A stretch of 14,341 nt of DNA from Candidatus Kerfeldbacteria bacterium (GCA_016194465.1 JACQBO010000039.1:1-14341); one strand, 5' to 3'; shown: positions 5,440-12,414, counted from the stretch's first letter. The notes: generated by a model from the sequence alone, not told the origin. Numbers and translations are program-made.

Positions 5440-5865
5440 ATGGCCAAGAAAATTAAGACTGTAATCAAGCTCCAAATCACTGGTGGCAAAGCCACTCCCG
5501 CGCCGCCGGTCGGTACGGCACTCGGACCCCATGGGTTAAATATTGCCGACTTTGTCAAAAAGTTTAACGATGCGACGCAGGATCGGATGGGCGAAACCAC
5601 CCCGGTGGAAATGACGATTTACGAAGACCGGACATTCTCCTTTGTTTTGAAAACGCCGCCCGCTTCCGTGCTGTTACTGAAGGCCGCCAAGATCGAAAAG
5701 GGGAGTGGGGATCCACTGCGCAACAAGGTGGGGAAAGTCACAAAAGCCCAGGTTCGGGAAATTGCGGAAAAGAAAATGGCCGATTTGAATGCCAAAGACA
5801 TCGAGGGCGCCATGCGCACGATCGAAGGCACGGCCCGTAACATGGGCATTACGGTCGAAGGCTAA
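5440..5865 (+). CDS. rplK: 50S ribosomal protein L11
   Basis: A 141-residue protein of the normal length. The N-terminal domain reads VIKLQITGGKATPAPPVGTA then LGPHGLNIADFVKKFN, the proline-rich region that contacts translation factors. The C-terminal RNA-binding domain contains KAAKIEKGSG then KVGKVTKAQVREIAEKK, with the closing MADLNAKDIEGAMRTIEGTA and RNMGI. L11 binds the GTPase-associated centre of 23S rRNA. No SD precedes the ATG. In most bacteria rplA follows directly; here a membrane protein gene intervenes. Confidence 0.98.
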   Translation: MAKKIKTVIKLQITGGKATPAPPVGTALGPHGLNIADFVKKFNDATQDRMGETTPVEMTIYEDRTFSFVLKTPPASVLLLKAAKIEKGSGDPLRNKVGKVTKAQVREIAEKKMADLNAKDIEGAMRTIEGTARNMGITVEG

Positions 5866-5871
5866 CAACCT

Positions 5872-6828
5872 ATGAATAACCTCAACTTCCTCAGCTACCT
5901 CATTCCCCTTGGCGCCATCGGCGTGCTGGTCCTTTTTGTGGTGGCGATTGTCCAACAGGGCAAGCAAGAGCATCCGGCCGGATTTAAGCAGGCTTTTTTT
6001 ACGGTCGTGTCGATGGTGATGTTGATGATCACTGTGGGGTCGCTCGTGGCGCTACTTCAGCTCGGTGGCAAACAACTCTGGGTTAAAGACAATGTCACCG
6101 CCTTTGGTTTCAATCCGCCACCCACCTTTGCCCTGATGGGAAATGTTTCCAGCCCGACCAATCCGGTTTTGCCTCCGTCGTCGGCGTATACCTGTAAAAG
6201 CAGCTGTGAATTTACCGCCGACGACAAGACCGCTTTTACCAACTGGAAGCAGCAGTACCACGATTGGCAGGATCAGAATAACCGCAACCTTCAGCTCCGT
6301 CGGAATCTGGTCGGACCGCTAGCTTTTCTGATTATTAGTTTGCCGCTTTATTTCATCTTTATGCGCCTCATGGAACGTGGCGCAAAAAATGAACCTGGAA
6401 AGCGGCCATCATCCCTTCGCTCTCTGTACTATTACTTTTTAGCTTTTGGCGGCCTGATCATTACCGTTATCTCCGCGGGCTCGCTGGTGAATACTGGCCT
6501 GCAATCGTGGCTCAAGATCGGGTCGACGACGATTCAAACCCCAGTGTCTATCACCTCGAGCGTGGAAACAAATGGCCTGACGAGTGTGATTACTTGTGCT
6601 GCTGCTTGTGGGTTCACGGCTGATGATGTGGCCCTCGCTCAATCTGCCCAAGCTGATATTAAGGCCTATGGCCAAAAAACGAGTCGCCCCATCAACTCGA
6701 AGGCAAATGATGTGGCTACCGAATTACCATTATTCTTGATCGGCCTGCCCCTATTTTGGTATCATTTCGCCCGCATCCGCAAAGAAACCCAAGAACAAAA
6801 AGCCCAAACTTCTCAAGTTACTTCATAA
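5872..6828 (+). CDS. Uncharacterised five-helix membrane protein with an internal duplication, inserted in the ribosomal operon
   Basis: A 318-residue protein starting six bases after the rplK stop, no SD. It has a first helix (about residues 9-28) and then two copies of one module. Module 1: helix 41-63, ending LGGKQLWVKD, a loop with TCKSSCEFTADD (107-118), and helix 147-166. Module 2: helix 186-206, ending TGLQSWLKIG, a loop with TCAAACGFTADD (241-252), and helix 285-300. Each module has CxxxCxFTADD, and the post-loop helices share an ISLPLYF / IGLPLFW motif. The cysteine pairs could form disulphides if the loops are outside the membrane. The helix pattern reminds me of DUF5671-type proteins of Patescibacteria, from memory and unverified. 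Function is unknown; position implies co-transcription with secE, nusG and L11. Confidence 0.85.
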   Translation: MNNLNFLSYLIPLGAIGVLVLFVVAIVQQGKQEHPAGFKQAFFTVVSMVMLMITVGSLVALLQLGGKQLWVKDNVTAFGFNPPPTFALMGNVSSPTNPVLPPSSAYTCKSSCEFTADDKTAFTNWKQQYHDWQDQNNRNLQLRRNLVGPLAFLIISLPLYFIFMRLMERGAKNEPGKRPSSLRSLYYYFLAFGGLIITVISAGSLVNTGLQSWLKIGSTTIQTPVSITSSVETNGLTSVITCAAACGFTADDVALAQSAQADIKAYGQKTSRPINSKANDVATELPLFLIGLPLFWYHFARIRKETQEQKAQTSQVTS

Positions 6829-6844
6829 TTTTATCATTTTGTGG

Positions 6845-6867
6845 GACCCTGGTCTACATCAGGGGTC
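6845..6867 (+). promoter_or_regulatory. Possible mRNA hairpin in front of rplA
   Basis: GACCCTG (6845-6851) can pair with CAGGGGTC (6860-6867) with one bulged G, just upstream of the rplA SD (AAAGGA). It could be an autoregulatory L1 site or simply a translation-spacing structure; the sequence alone cannot tell. Confidence 0.3.
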
Positions 6868-6889
6868 TGCACCACGAAAGGAATCACCT

Positions 6890-7567
6890 ATGTCTAGTAA
6901 ACGTTGGCGGGCCGCCGCCCAACTCATTGACCAAAGCAAAACATATGCTCTACCGGAAGCGATTGGTCTATTGAAGCAAACGGCCACGACAAAATTCGAT
7001 GCGAGCGTCGAAGCCCACATCCGGCTGGGAGTCGATCCTTCCAAAGCTGATCAAGGCGTCCGCGCCACGGTCGAATTACCCCATGGAACGGGCAAGAAAC
7101 TTCGGATCGCGGTTTTTGCCAAAGGCCCAGCCGCCAAAGCCGCCCAAGAAGCCGGTGCGGACATCGTCGGCGATGCAGATTTGATTGCCACCATCAAAAA
7201 AACCGAAAAAGTTGATTTTGACATTGCCATCGCTACCCCCGACATGATGAAGCTGCTCGCCCCCGTGGCCAAGATTCTCGGTACCAAAGGCCTGATGCCG
7301 AACCCCAAAGCAGAAACCGTGGCCGCTGATCCGGCCAAGGCGGTCCTGGCTTGGAAGAAGGGAAAACTTGCTTTCCGTGCCGATAACGGTGGGAACCTCC
7401 ACGCCATGATTGGCAAAGTCTCGTTCTCAGAACAGCAGCTGACCGAAAACTGGCAGACGCTGCTGGAAGCCATAAAAAAAGCCAAGCCGAGTGAAACGAA
7501 GGGTACGTACATCAAATCCGTCACCCTGACGACCTCGATGGGGCCGGGGATGAAACTGGCTCTCTAG
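6890..7567 (+). CDS. rplA: 50S ribosomal protein L1
   Basis: A 225-residue L1 protein, reading ATTKFDASVEAHIRLGVDPS, then VELPHGTGKKLRIAVFAKG, DFDIAIATPDMM, KILGTKGLMPNPKAETV, GNLHAMIGKVSF, and the family-typical end TYIKSVTLTTSMGPGMK. L1 forms the stalk at the E site and often represses its own operon. The start at 6890 is chosen because AAAGGA lies seven bases upstream and the protein then begins at the usual place; the open frame to 6839 adds residues foreign to the family. This is the only gene of the operon with a clear SD. rplJ and rplL, which commonly follow, are absent here. Confidence 0.97.
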   Translation: MSSKRWRAAAQLIDQSKTYALPEAIGLLKQTATTKFDASVEAHIRLGVDPSKADQGVRATVELPHGTGKKLRIAVFAKGPAAKAAQEAGADIVGDADLIATIKKTEKVDFDIAIATPDMMKLLAPVAKILGTKGLMPNPKAETVAADPAKAVLAWKKGKLAFRADNGGNLHAMIGKVSFSEQQLTENWQTLLEAIKKAKPSETKGTYIKSVTLTTSMGPGMKLAL

Positions 7568-7616
7568 CAAGCGCATCACGTAGCTCGGCTGCTCGCGGAC
7601 GGCTGTGGTTTTCGAG

Positions 7617-7645
7617 TTGACGTTTCCAGGCGACTAGCGTAAGCT
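7617..7645 (+). promoter_or_regulatory. Promoter of the thymidine kinase gene
   Basis: TTGACG (7617-7622), a 17-base spacer, TAAGCT (7640-7645), followed by a short leader with the SD AAGGAGG (7663-7669) five bases before the ATG. No terminator is visible between rplA and this promoter. Confidence 0.65.
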
Positions 7646-7674
7646 CCAGCCGCTCTTCAATAAAGGAGGGACAC

Positions 7675-8475
7675 ATGAATAGTCCAGAGCACGTTCCACT
7701 CGGGGATGTGATTGGCCGGGCCGGCAATATGGGCGGAGGAAAAACAAACGCCCTGGTCGCCCTCGCAACCAATCCAGCACTTCGCGGTGGCGTCCTTTTT
7801 CTCCAGCACATTGACACCTGTCGGTCGGCACCGGATCGAGCTGAGTCCCGAACCAAAGCGCGGTACGAGGGAGCGATCGCCGTCGATTCAGTCAACACCC
7901 TGCGGCAGGAAATCGAACGGTCGGCGGCCAGGAACATCTTCATCGACGAAGTCCAGTTTTTCTGCCAAGATGAGGCATCGTTGAAGGCGTTGTGCGAGCT
8001 GGTGCTGCAGATTCGGGCCTCAGGTCGGAACATGTTCTGGTCGGGACTCCAGATGGACTTTCGCGGCCAGCCCTTCGAAATCACCGCCTTCATGATGTCG
8101 ATCTCCACCCATCTCGAACTTCTGGTACCAACCTGCCCGATCGAAGACTGTGGTCGGCCGGCGCCATACCCCCAGCGCTTGGAGTATGGTCATCCGGTGC
8201 CTCGGAGTCACCCCCGGTACCTCCCCGACACTGATGCTACCGGGCGGTACACCTACGGGGCCCGTTGCTCCCGGCACTTCTGTCTCCCGGAGGCCTGGAA
8301 CGAGCATTCGGTGGCCATTCACAAGGCGCTTGAGCTATCGCACAAAGACGGGTTCAAGCAGGGATTTGCTGATGGGCAAAACAACCTACACCCCGAACTT
8401 CTTGAAGACGCTCGTCGGAAGGGCTGCGAAGAAGGCAAAATCGAAGCTCATATTCGTTCCCATCAAATCGACTAG
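7675..8475 (+). CDS. tdk: Thymidine kinase (type II, TK1-like), divergent, with C-terminal extension
   Basis: It phosphorylates thymidine to dTMP with ATP (salvage). The 266-residue product has a P-loop GNMGGGKT (17-24), where the family usually has GPMFSGKT, then IFIDEVQFF (88-96) with the catalytic-base glutamate E92, and GLQMDFRGQPF (124-134) as the GLDxDF block. A zinc-ribbon position follows: C154/C159 and C198/C203. Both cysteine pairs are spaced CX4C, whereas the family normally has CX2C, so metal binding may be altered. About 60 residues after the zinc site (KDGFKQGFADGQNN and onward) are extra. It is a single-gene transcript with its own promoter, strong SD and terminator. Confidence in the family is good; true substrate preference is less certain. 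Confidence 0.8.
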   Translation: MNSPEHVPLGDVIGRAGNMGGGKTNALVALATNPALRGGVLFLQHIDTCRSAPDRAESRTKARYEGAIAVDSVNTLRQEIERSAARNIFIDEVQFFCQDEASLKALCELVLQIRASGRNMFWSGLQMDFRGQPFEITAFMMSISTHLELLVPTCPIEDCGRPAPYPQRLEYGHPVPRSHPRYLPDTDATGRYTYGARCSRHFCLPEAWNEHSVAIHKALELSHKDGFKQGFADGQNNLHPELLEDARRKGCEEGKIEAHIRSHQID

Positions 8476-8483
8476 CCGTACCG

Positions 8484-8510
8484 AGCCCCCGTCATTGACG
8501 AGGGCTTTTT
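8484..8510 (+). terminator. Terminator after tdk
   Basis: AGCCC (8484-8488) pairs with GGGCT (8502-8506), with an inner CGTC/GACG stem and one mismatch, followed by TTTTT. It begins eight bases after the stop codon. Confidence 0.8.
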
Positions 8511-8624
8511 CTTGCCCAAAGACCCGAGTCGCGCCGAGTGGTTTTGGGTCTCCCGCCAAAATTCGAAAATTAATGCTGTGGCGGGATGCCGTCCTAAATA
8601 AAAGCCCATATCTGAGCAGAGATA

Positions 8625-8653
8625 TTGCCATTTCTGGCGGCATTTGGTAAGGT
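8625..8653 (+). promoter_or_regulatory. Promoter of the tmk-thyX operon
   Basis: TTGCCA (8625-8630), a 17-base spacer, TAAGGT (8648-8653). The leader of about 65 bases contains a seven-pair hairpin (GGGTCCG/CGGGCCC, about 8677-8695) just before the SD AGGAGG (8715-8720). Confidence 0.55.
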
Positions 8654-8725
8654 GGCCCAAGACATGACTGGATGGAGGGTCCGGTTTTCGGGCCCTTTGA
8701 CAAATGAAAATAGCAGGAGGTTTGT

Positions 8726-9337
8726 ATGGCCGGAAAACTCATCATCATCGAAGGCGGCGAAGGCAGCGGTAAATCCGGAGTCGTCGGACAACTGCCGGCT
8801 AGATTCATCAAGCTGCATGAACCCGGAGATTCGCCGGTCGGCCTGAAAATCCGCCGCCTGATCACCGAGACGCGGCAATTTGAGCCGCACCCGATGACCG
8901 AATTGGCGATGTTCTTTGCCGACCGAATTGAGCTGTGGATGACGAAGGTCTACCCGGCCTTGGAGCGAGGCGAAGACGTCATTCTTGATCGCTCCTACCC
9001 CAGCACCTTTGCCCACCAGTACTACACATTGATGGGCAAGCGTGACGTCGATCTCTTCATGTCACTGGTGCACTGGTTCGGTTTAGTTGACCCGGCCTTG
9101 CTCATCCTGCTCGACGTGCCGGCCGAGATTGGCTTGCAACGCCGCCGCCGCGCCGGAAGCTTGAACAAGATCGACCGCCGGAAGATCGAATATCATGATA
9201 GCGTCAGTCGGGGCTACCGGTACTTCGTTCGCCACCTGCACTTCCCCGCGAAAATCATTGATGCCCGGCGGCCTAAGGACCAAGTTTTCGCCGCCGTCAA
9301 GCGACTGATTATCGACACCACCAAGGAGCCATTCTAG
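8726..9337 (+). CDS. tmk: Thymidylate kinase (dTMP kinase)
   Basis: It converts dTMP to dTDP. The 203-residue protein has the P-loop EGGEGSGKS (9-17), the EPGDSPVGLKIR segment that corresponds to the TREPGGTPxG substrate motif, DRSYPSTFAHQYY (the DRY/S motif), and LDVPAEIGLQRRRRAGS as the LID arginines. The part between the P-loop and EPG is about seven residues shorter than usual, and the second glycine of EPGG is aspartate, so it is a divergent member; a related deoxynucleotide kinase is the alternative. AGGAGG lies five bases before the ATG. thyX starts 16 bases after the stop, so the two are an operon linking dTMP synthesis to its phosphorylation. Confidence 0.83.
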   Translation: MAGKLIIIEGGEGSGKSGVVGQLPARFIKLHEPGDSPVGLKIRRLITETRQFEPHPMTELAMFFADRIELWMTKVYPALERGEDVILDRSYPSTFAHQYYTLMGKRDVDLFMSLVHWFGLVDPALLILLDVPAEIGLQRRRRAGSLNKIDRRKIEYHDSVSRGYRYFVRHLHFPAKIIDARRPKDQVFAAVKRLIIDTTKEPF

Positions 9338-9353
9338 CGAACGGAGGAACAAC

Positions 9354-10268
9354 GTGGAAATGGAAACGACTCAGGCGGTGCTGCCCGAAGTTGTTTACTA
9401 CAAAGACTTTCCCGCTATTCAGGCCCGTGCCTACACTACGCCGAACGGCACGTCGTATCTCCGGGAGCCGGGGGTAGTCATGATTGCCAAGCCCGAAGTC
9501 AACCTGGAGGGACTGCGCGACTTCCTGAAAGGGTTCGATCCAGAGCTGAAGTTCATCGACTACGTCGACGATCCGACGATGATACCGGCAGGCACGCAGC
9601 TGACCAAGATCGCCGGACAGCAGTGCTACTTTGCCTTCGGCTCGGGACGCTCATGGAATGAGGATGCGGCTCGGTATATCAGGAACATCCTCGAGCAGAA
9701 GCATGGGTCGGTACTGGAGCATGCCAACTACAGCTTTCATCTGTATGGCATCTCCCGGAGCCTGACGCATGAACTCGTGCGGCACCGGGCCGGCCTGGCT
9801 TTTTCCCAGACGAGCCAGCGCTACGTGGACGGCAAGATTCTCCGCTTCGTCATGCGGCCAGAGTTTCAGGATGATTCGGAGCTCGAGGCCATGTTCTTCG
9901 CCGATATCGATTCGGCGGCAAACAAGTACGAACGGCGGGCCGAGCTGTTGATGGAGCGTCAGCAGCGAGGTCAGGGTATCCTGACCGGTGAGAAGAAGCG
10001 TGACCTGCGCAAGAAGGTCAACCAGGCGGCGCGGTCGATCCTGCCCAACGAGACCGAGGCTCCGACGGTGGTCACGGCCAACGTGCGGGCCTGGCGCCAC
10101 ATGCTGAACATGCGGGCCAGCGAGCACGCCGAAACAGAAATCCGGCGTCTCTTTGTCCGGATTTTTGCCTGCCTCCTGCATGTCGATCCGATCCTGTTCG
10201 GCGACTTCCAAGTCGTGGCCAAGCCAGATGGTATTCCGGCCATCGAAACCCCGTTCGTCAAGGTCTAA
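9354..10268 (+). CDS. thyX: FAD-dependent thymidylate synthase ThyX, long form
   Basis: ThyX methylates dUMP to dTMP using methylene-tetrahydrofolate and FAD. The signature is at residues 143-157, LVRHRAGLAFSQTSQRY: the RHR triad and the SQRY element, here eight residues apart where RHR(X7)S is classical. GSVLEHANYSFHL (118-130) and the C-terminal NVRAWRHMLNMRASEHAETE with EIRRL complete the active-site parts. At 304 residues it is longer than the roughly 220-residue common form, with about 60-70 extra N-terminal residues. GTG 9354 is taken as start because GGAGG is six bases upstream; ATG 9360 would be too far. It sits between tmk and a CxxC microprotein gene in one operon. No thyA is seen. 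Confidence 0.93.
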   Translation: MEMETTQAVLPEVVYYKDFPAIQARAYTTPNGTSYLREPGVVMIAKPEVNLEGLRDFLKGFDPELKFIDYVDDPTMIPAGTQLTKIAGQQCYFAFGSGRSWNEDAARYIRNILEQKHGSVLEHANYSFHLYGISRSLTHELVRHRAGLAFSQTSQRYVDGKILRFVMRPEFQDDSELEAMFFADIDSAANKYERRAELLMERQQRGQGILTGEKKRDLRKKVNQAARSILPNETEAPTVVTANVRAWRHMLNMRASEHAETEIRRLFVRIFACLLHVDPILFGDFQVVAKPDGIPAIETPFVKV

Positions 10269-10296
10269 CCCCACCACTCCAAGGAGGGAAGCACCA

Positions 10297-10491
10297 ATGA
10301 CCACCTGCGAGGTAGCCATCCCCTGGGTTCACGAGCACCGGCACGAGCCAACGAAGGTTCCCCGCCGGATCCGCGACCACGTCTATGGCTGCCGCTGCGT
10401 CGGCTGCCTCGAATGCCGCCAGATTCTTGAACGGGAACCGGGGTATCATCCGGACAGCCTGCACCTTCAACGTGCTGAGCGTATTGTTTAG
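10297..10491 (+). CDS. Unknown 64-aa cysteine-cluster microprotein, last gene of the tmk-thyX operon
   Basis: SD AAGGAGG (10281-10287) stands nine bases before ATG 10297. The product starts MTTCEVAIPWVHEHRHEPTK, continues basic (VPRRIRDHVYGC), and carries CRCVGCLEC at about residues 36-44, followed by a helical charged tail (RQILEREPGYHPDSLHLQR). Four cysteines within nine residues, plus three histidines upstream, suggest a zinc or iron-sulphur site. I do not recognise the family. It is 28 bases downstream of thyX and followed within ten bases by the operon terminator, so it is co-transcribed with the thymidylate genes. A role with them is inference only. Confidence 0.7.
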   Translation: MTTCEVAIPWVHEHRHEPTKVPRRIRDHVYGCRCVGCLECRQILEREPGYHPDSLHLQRAERIV

Positions 10492-10499
10492 CAGCTCCC

Positions 10500-10547
10500 T
10501 AGCCCCCACACCAGATCAACTTCGTTGATTGGTGTGGGGGCTTTTTT
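10500..10547 (+). terminator. Strong terminator of the tmk-thyX operon
   Basis: A 12-13-pair stem AGCCCCCACACCA / TGGTGTGGGGGCT is extended by ATCAA/TTGAT around CTTCG with one bulged G, followed by TTTTTTCTTT. Confidence 0.93.
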
Positions 10548-10564
10548 CTTTGGCCTAAATCTGG

Positions 10565-10570
10565 TACAGT
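10565..10570 (+). promoter_or_regulatory. -10 box in front of gatB
   Basis: TACAGT ends at 10570, directly before ATG 10571 and nine bases before ATG 10580. There is no convincing -35; T-rich terminator bases occupy that position. The spacing matches the leaderless starts elsewhere in the window. Confidence 0.4.
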
Positions 10571-10663
10571 ATGACTGCTATGGACCTGGAAGCAATTATT
10601 GGACTGGAAGTCCACCCCTCGACAAGCTCGGGGCAGGCTGATTTTGCATGCATTTGTCTGTGA
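10571..10663 (+). other. Short upstream ORF: remnant of an original gatB 5' end fused to a REP-like insert
   Basis: From ATG 10580 (or 10571) the frame reads MDLEAIIGLEVH, the start expected for GatB, then PSTSSGQADFACICL from inserted sequence, and stops at TGA 10661-10663. The stop overlaps the start of the full gatB frame (ATG 10648) by 16 bases, so ribosomes ending this ORF could restart on gatB. The first 11 codons after ATG are repeated at 10675-10707 inside gatB with changes only in third codon positions. Confidence 0.65.
10614..10637. repeat. REP-like insert at the gatB start
   Basis: CCCCTCGACAAGCTCGGGG (first C at 10615 or 10616) followed by CAGG. The motif recurs as CCCCTCGACGCGGCTCGGGG at 14011-14030 near the end of miaB. 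It resembles a common palindromic intergenic element that gives STSSGQA-type peptides when translated. Confidence 0.55.
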
Positions 10664-12159
10664 GAAAAAAACTCGAGCTGGAGGCTATTATTGGACTTGA
10701 GGTCCATGTTCAGTTGAAGACCAAGTCAAAGATGTTTTGCTGCTGTAACAATCGAGACGATCAGCCGCCGAATTCGGCTATTTGTCCAATTTGTACTGGC
10801 CAGCCCGGAACCTTACCGCTGCCGAACCAACAAGCGATTGATTGGGCGGTTATGACTGCTTTGGCCTTGGGTTGTCAGATCAACCAAGAGTCAAAATTCG
10901 ATCGAAAAAACTATTTTTACCCTGACTTACCGAAAGGGTATCAAATCAGCCAATATGATAAACCATTTGGATTTTCCGGGACGCTCAGGTTGCCGATCGA
11001 CGGCCAGGAAAAAACTTTCCGTATCCACCGCCTCCACCTCGAAGAAGATGCGGGTAAGTTAATTCATCCAACTGGCGCTGACTACTCACTGGTCGATCTC
11101 AACCGAGCAGGTACCCCGCTGATGGAAATTGTCAGCGAGCCTGATTTTCGGACACCGGCGGAAGCCAAGGCCTATGTCCAGGAACTACAACTCATCATGC
11201 GGTACCTCGGTGTGTCTGACGCGGACATGGAAAAAGGCCATTTGCGCTGCGACGCCAACGTTTCGCTCCGCCCCAAAGGTGAGAGCCAACTGTATCCAAA
11301 GAGCGAGGTCAAGAACATGAACTCGTTCAAAGCGATTGAGCGGGCCTTAGCGTTTGAAATTGAACGGCAGCGTGGCCTGTGGGAAGACGGTAGCGCGCCG
11401 ACGACCGGCTCAACTCGAGGCTGGAACGAAAGTACGCAAAAAACCGAGGACCAGCGGACGAAAGAAAAAGCGGCGGACTATCGCTATTTCCCCGAACCAG
11501 ATATCCCGCCGATCATCATCAGCGATGAACACGTGGCCACGTTACGTGAAGGCACGAAAGCGCTGCCATCAGACGTTCGACGGCGATTGCGTGAGATGTA
11601 TGGGCTTGATGAAAAAAATGCTGACGGCTTAGTTCATGATCCTGGTCTGGAAAAGTATTTCGAAGAGGTAGTCACAGAATTTCGTGGATACATGGAATCA
11701 GCTGGGTCGCCAGATAGTGCACGTCGCGACTGGGAGGCGACCAAATCTCGCCGTTCGCAGAGCATTGCCAATTGGCTCTTAAACCGGATTTCAACGGAGC
11801 ATCGTGGCGAACATGGTTTGCCGGTTCCGGCCACCGATATCGGACGGATGCTGTGGATGCTTGATCAAGGCGAGATTAACGCTCCGGCCTCCACCCAGAT
11901 TTATGAAGCCATGATCAAAACCAAGAAGGGCCCCCACGCACTGATGCAGGAACTTGGCCTGGAGCAGATGAGCGATACCGGTGCCATTAGCCAAGCCGTC
12001 CAAGAGGTCATGGCGAACAATAAAAAAGTTGTGGCTGACGTCAAAACAGGCAAAACTGCGGCCATGCAATTTCTCGTCGGCCAAGTCATGAAAGCAACGA
12101 AAGGCAAAGCTAATCCGACGGTCGTCCAAGCGGCGGTCAAAAAAGCACTGGAGCAATAA
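10648..12159 (+). CDS. gatB: Aspartyl/glutamyl-tRNA amidotransferase subunit B
   Basis: GatB is the kinase/transamidation subunit of GatCAB, which converts misacylated Glu-tRNAGln or Asp-tRNAAsn to the amide. The 503-residue protein has GLEVHVQLKTKSKMF, the zinc cysteines (CCC and CPIC), RKNYFYPDLPKGYQISQYD, HLEEDAGKLIH, DLNRAGTPLMEIVSEPD, MEKGHLRCDANVSLRP, VKNMNSFKAIERAL and DYRYFPEPDIPP. A helical linker follows, and then the C-terminal YqeY-like tail ending LVGQVMKATKGKANP. It is slightly longer than the usual 475-490 residues, with extra residues in the linker. The first dozen residues (MHLSVRKKLELE) come from inserted sequence; the genuine family start is LEAIIGLEVH. No SD precedes ATG 10648; GTG 10660 is another possible start. 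Confidence 0.96.
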   Translation: MHLSVRKKLELEAIIGLEVHVQLKTKSKMFCCCNNRDDQPPNSAICPICTGQPGTLPLPNQQAIDWAVMTALALGCQINQESKFDRKNYFYPDLPKGYQISQYDKPFGFSGTLRLPIDGQEKTFRIHRLHLEEDAGKLIHPTGADYSLVDLNRAGTPLMEIVSEPDFRTPAEAKAYVQELQLIMRYLGVSDADMEKGHLRCDANVSLRPKGESQLYPKSEVKNMNSFKAIERALAFEIERQRGLWEDGSAPTTGSTRGWNESTQKTEDQRTKEKAADYRYFPEPDIPPIIISDEHVATLREGTKALPSDVRRRLREMYGLDEKNADGLVHDPGLEKYFEEVVTEFRGYMESAGSPDSARRDWEATKSRRSQSIANWLLNRISTEHRGEHGLPVPATDIGRMLWMLDQGEINAPASTQIYEAMIKTKKGPHALMQELGLEQMSDTGAISQAVQEVMANNKKVVADVKTGKTAAMQFLVGQVMKATKGKANPTVVQAAVKKALEQ

Positions 12160-12380
12160 AAAAGCTCCGCGCGTTTTATCTACCGGTTATTTTTCGTTGC
12201 GCCGACCCCTCCCAGGGTGCGTTTCGAAAGTTACCGTGGCAGATAGCGTAGCGGAGCTGATTCGCGCGTCTAACGGCGTTATGCCGACCCATGGCCCGCA
12301 GAAATAGCCAGCGGCACTGTATCAGCGGCTCAAAGAGCCCTATGGCGTTAGCAAGTCACGCGAGATCAACGAACAGTGAT
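12156..12380 (-). ncRNA. Candidate structured small RNA gene (about 220 nt), class unknown
   Basis: Read leftwards, a promoter (TTGACA, 16 bases, TATTCT) is followed by about 220 bases with no open frame of note, ending in a stem AGCTCCGC / GCGGAGCT (plus 12252-12259 and 12167-12174) and a run of six U. Within that last 95-base domain a second helix, CTATCTGCC with GGTAGATA (one G-U), stacks on the first. Upstream domains include GGCTC/GAGCC (short hairpin), CTAACG/CGTTAG, and TGCCG..TGGC/GCCA..CGGCA. I looked for tmRNA, RNase P RNA and SRP RNA signature sequences and found none. The T-run overlaps the gatB stop codon region and the -35 overlaps the miaA stop. Confidence 0.5.
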
Positions 12381-12386
12381 TTGCTT

Positions 12387-12414
12387 AGAATAGCACACTG
12401 TCAAAACCTGTCAA
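12387..12414 (-). promoter_or_regulatory. Minus-strand promoter between miaA and the candidate small RNA
   Basis: TTGACA (plus 12409-12414, overlapping the miaA stop codon), a 16-base spacer, and TATTCT (plus 12387-12392). With no downstream gene on this strand before a terminator at about 12160, it points to an untranslated transcript. Confidence 0.6.

Noticed and set aside
9651..10319. Minus-strand ORF of 222 codons antisense to thyX
   Set aside because: thyX is clearly coding; the antisense frame is a GC-driven shadow with no start signals or known motifs.
12160..12410. tmRNA, RNase P RNA or SRP RNA in the gatB-miaA gap
   Set aside because: None of their conserved signature sequences could be found on either strand, so only an unclassified RNA is proposed.
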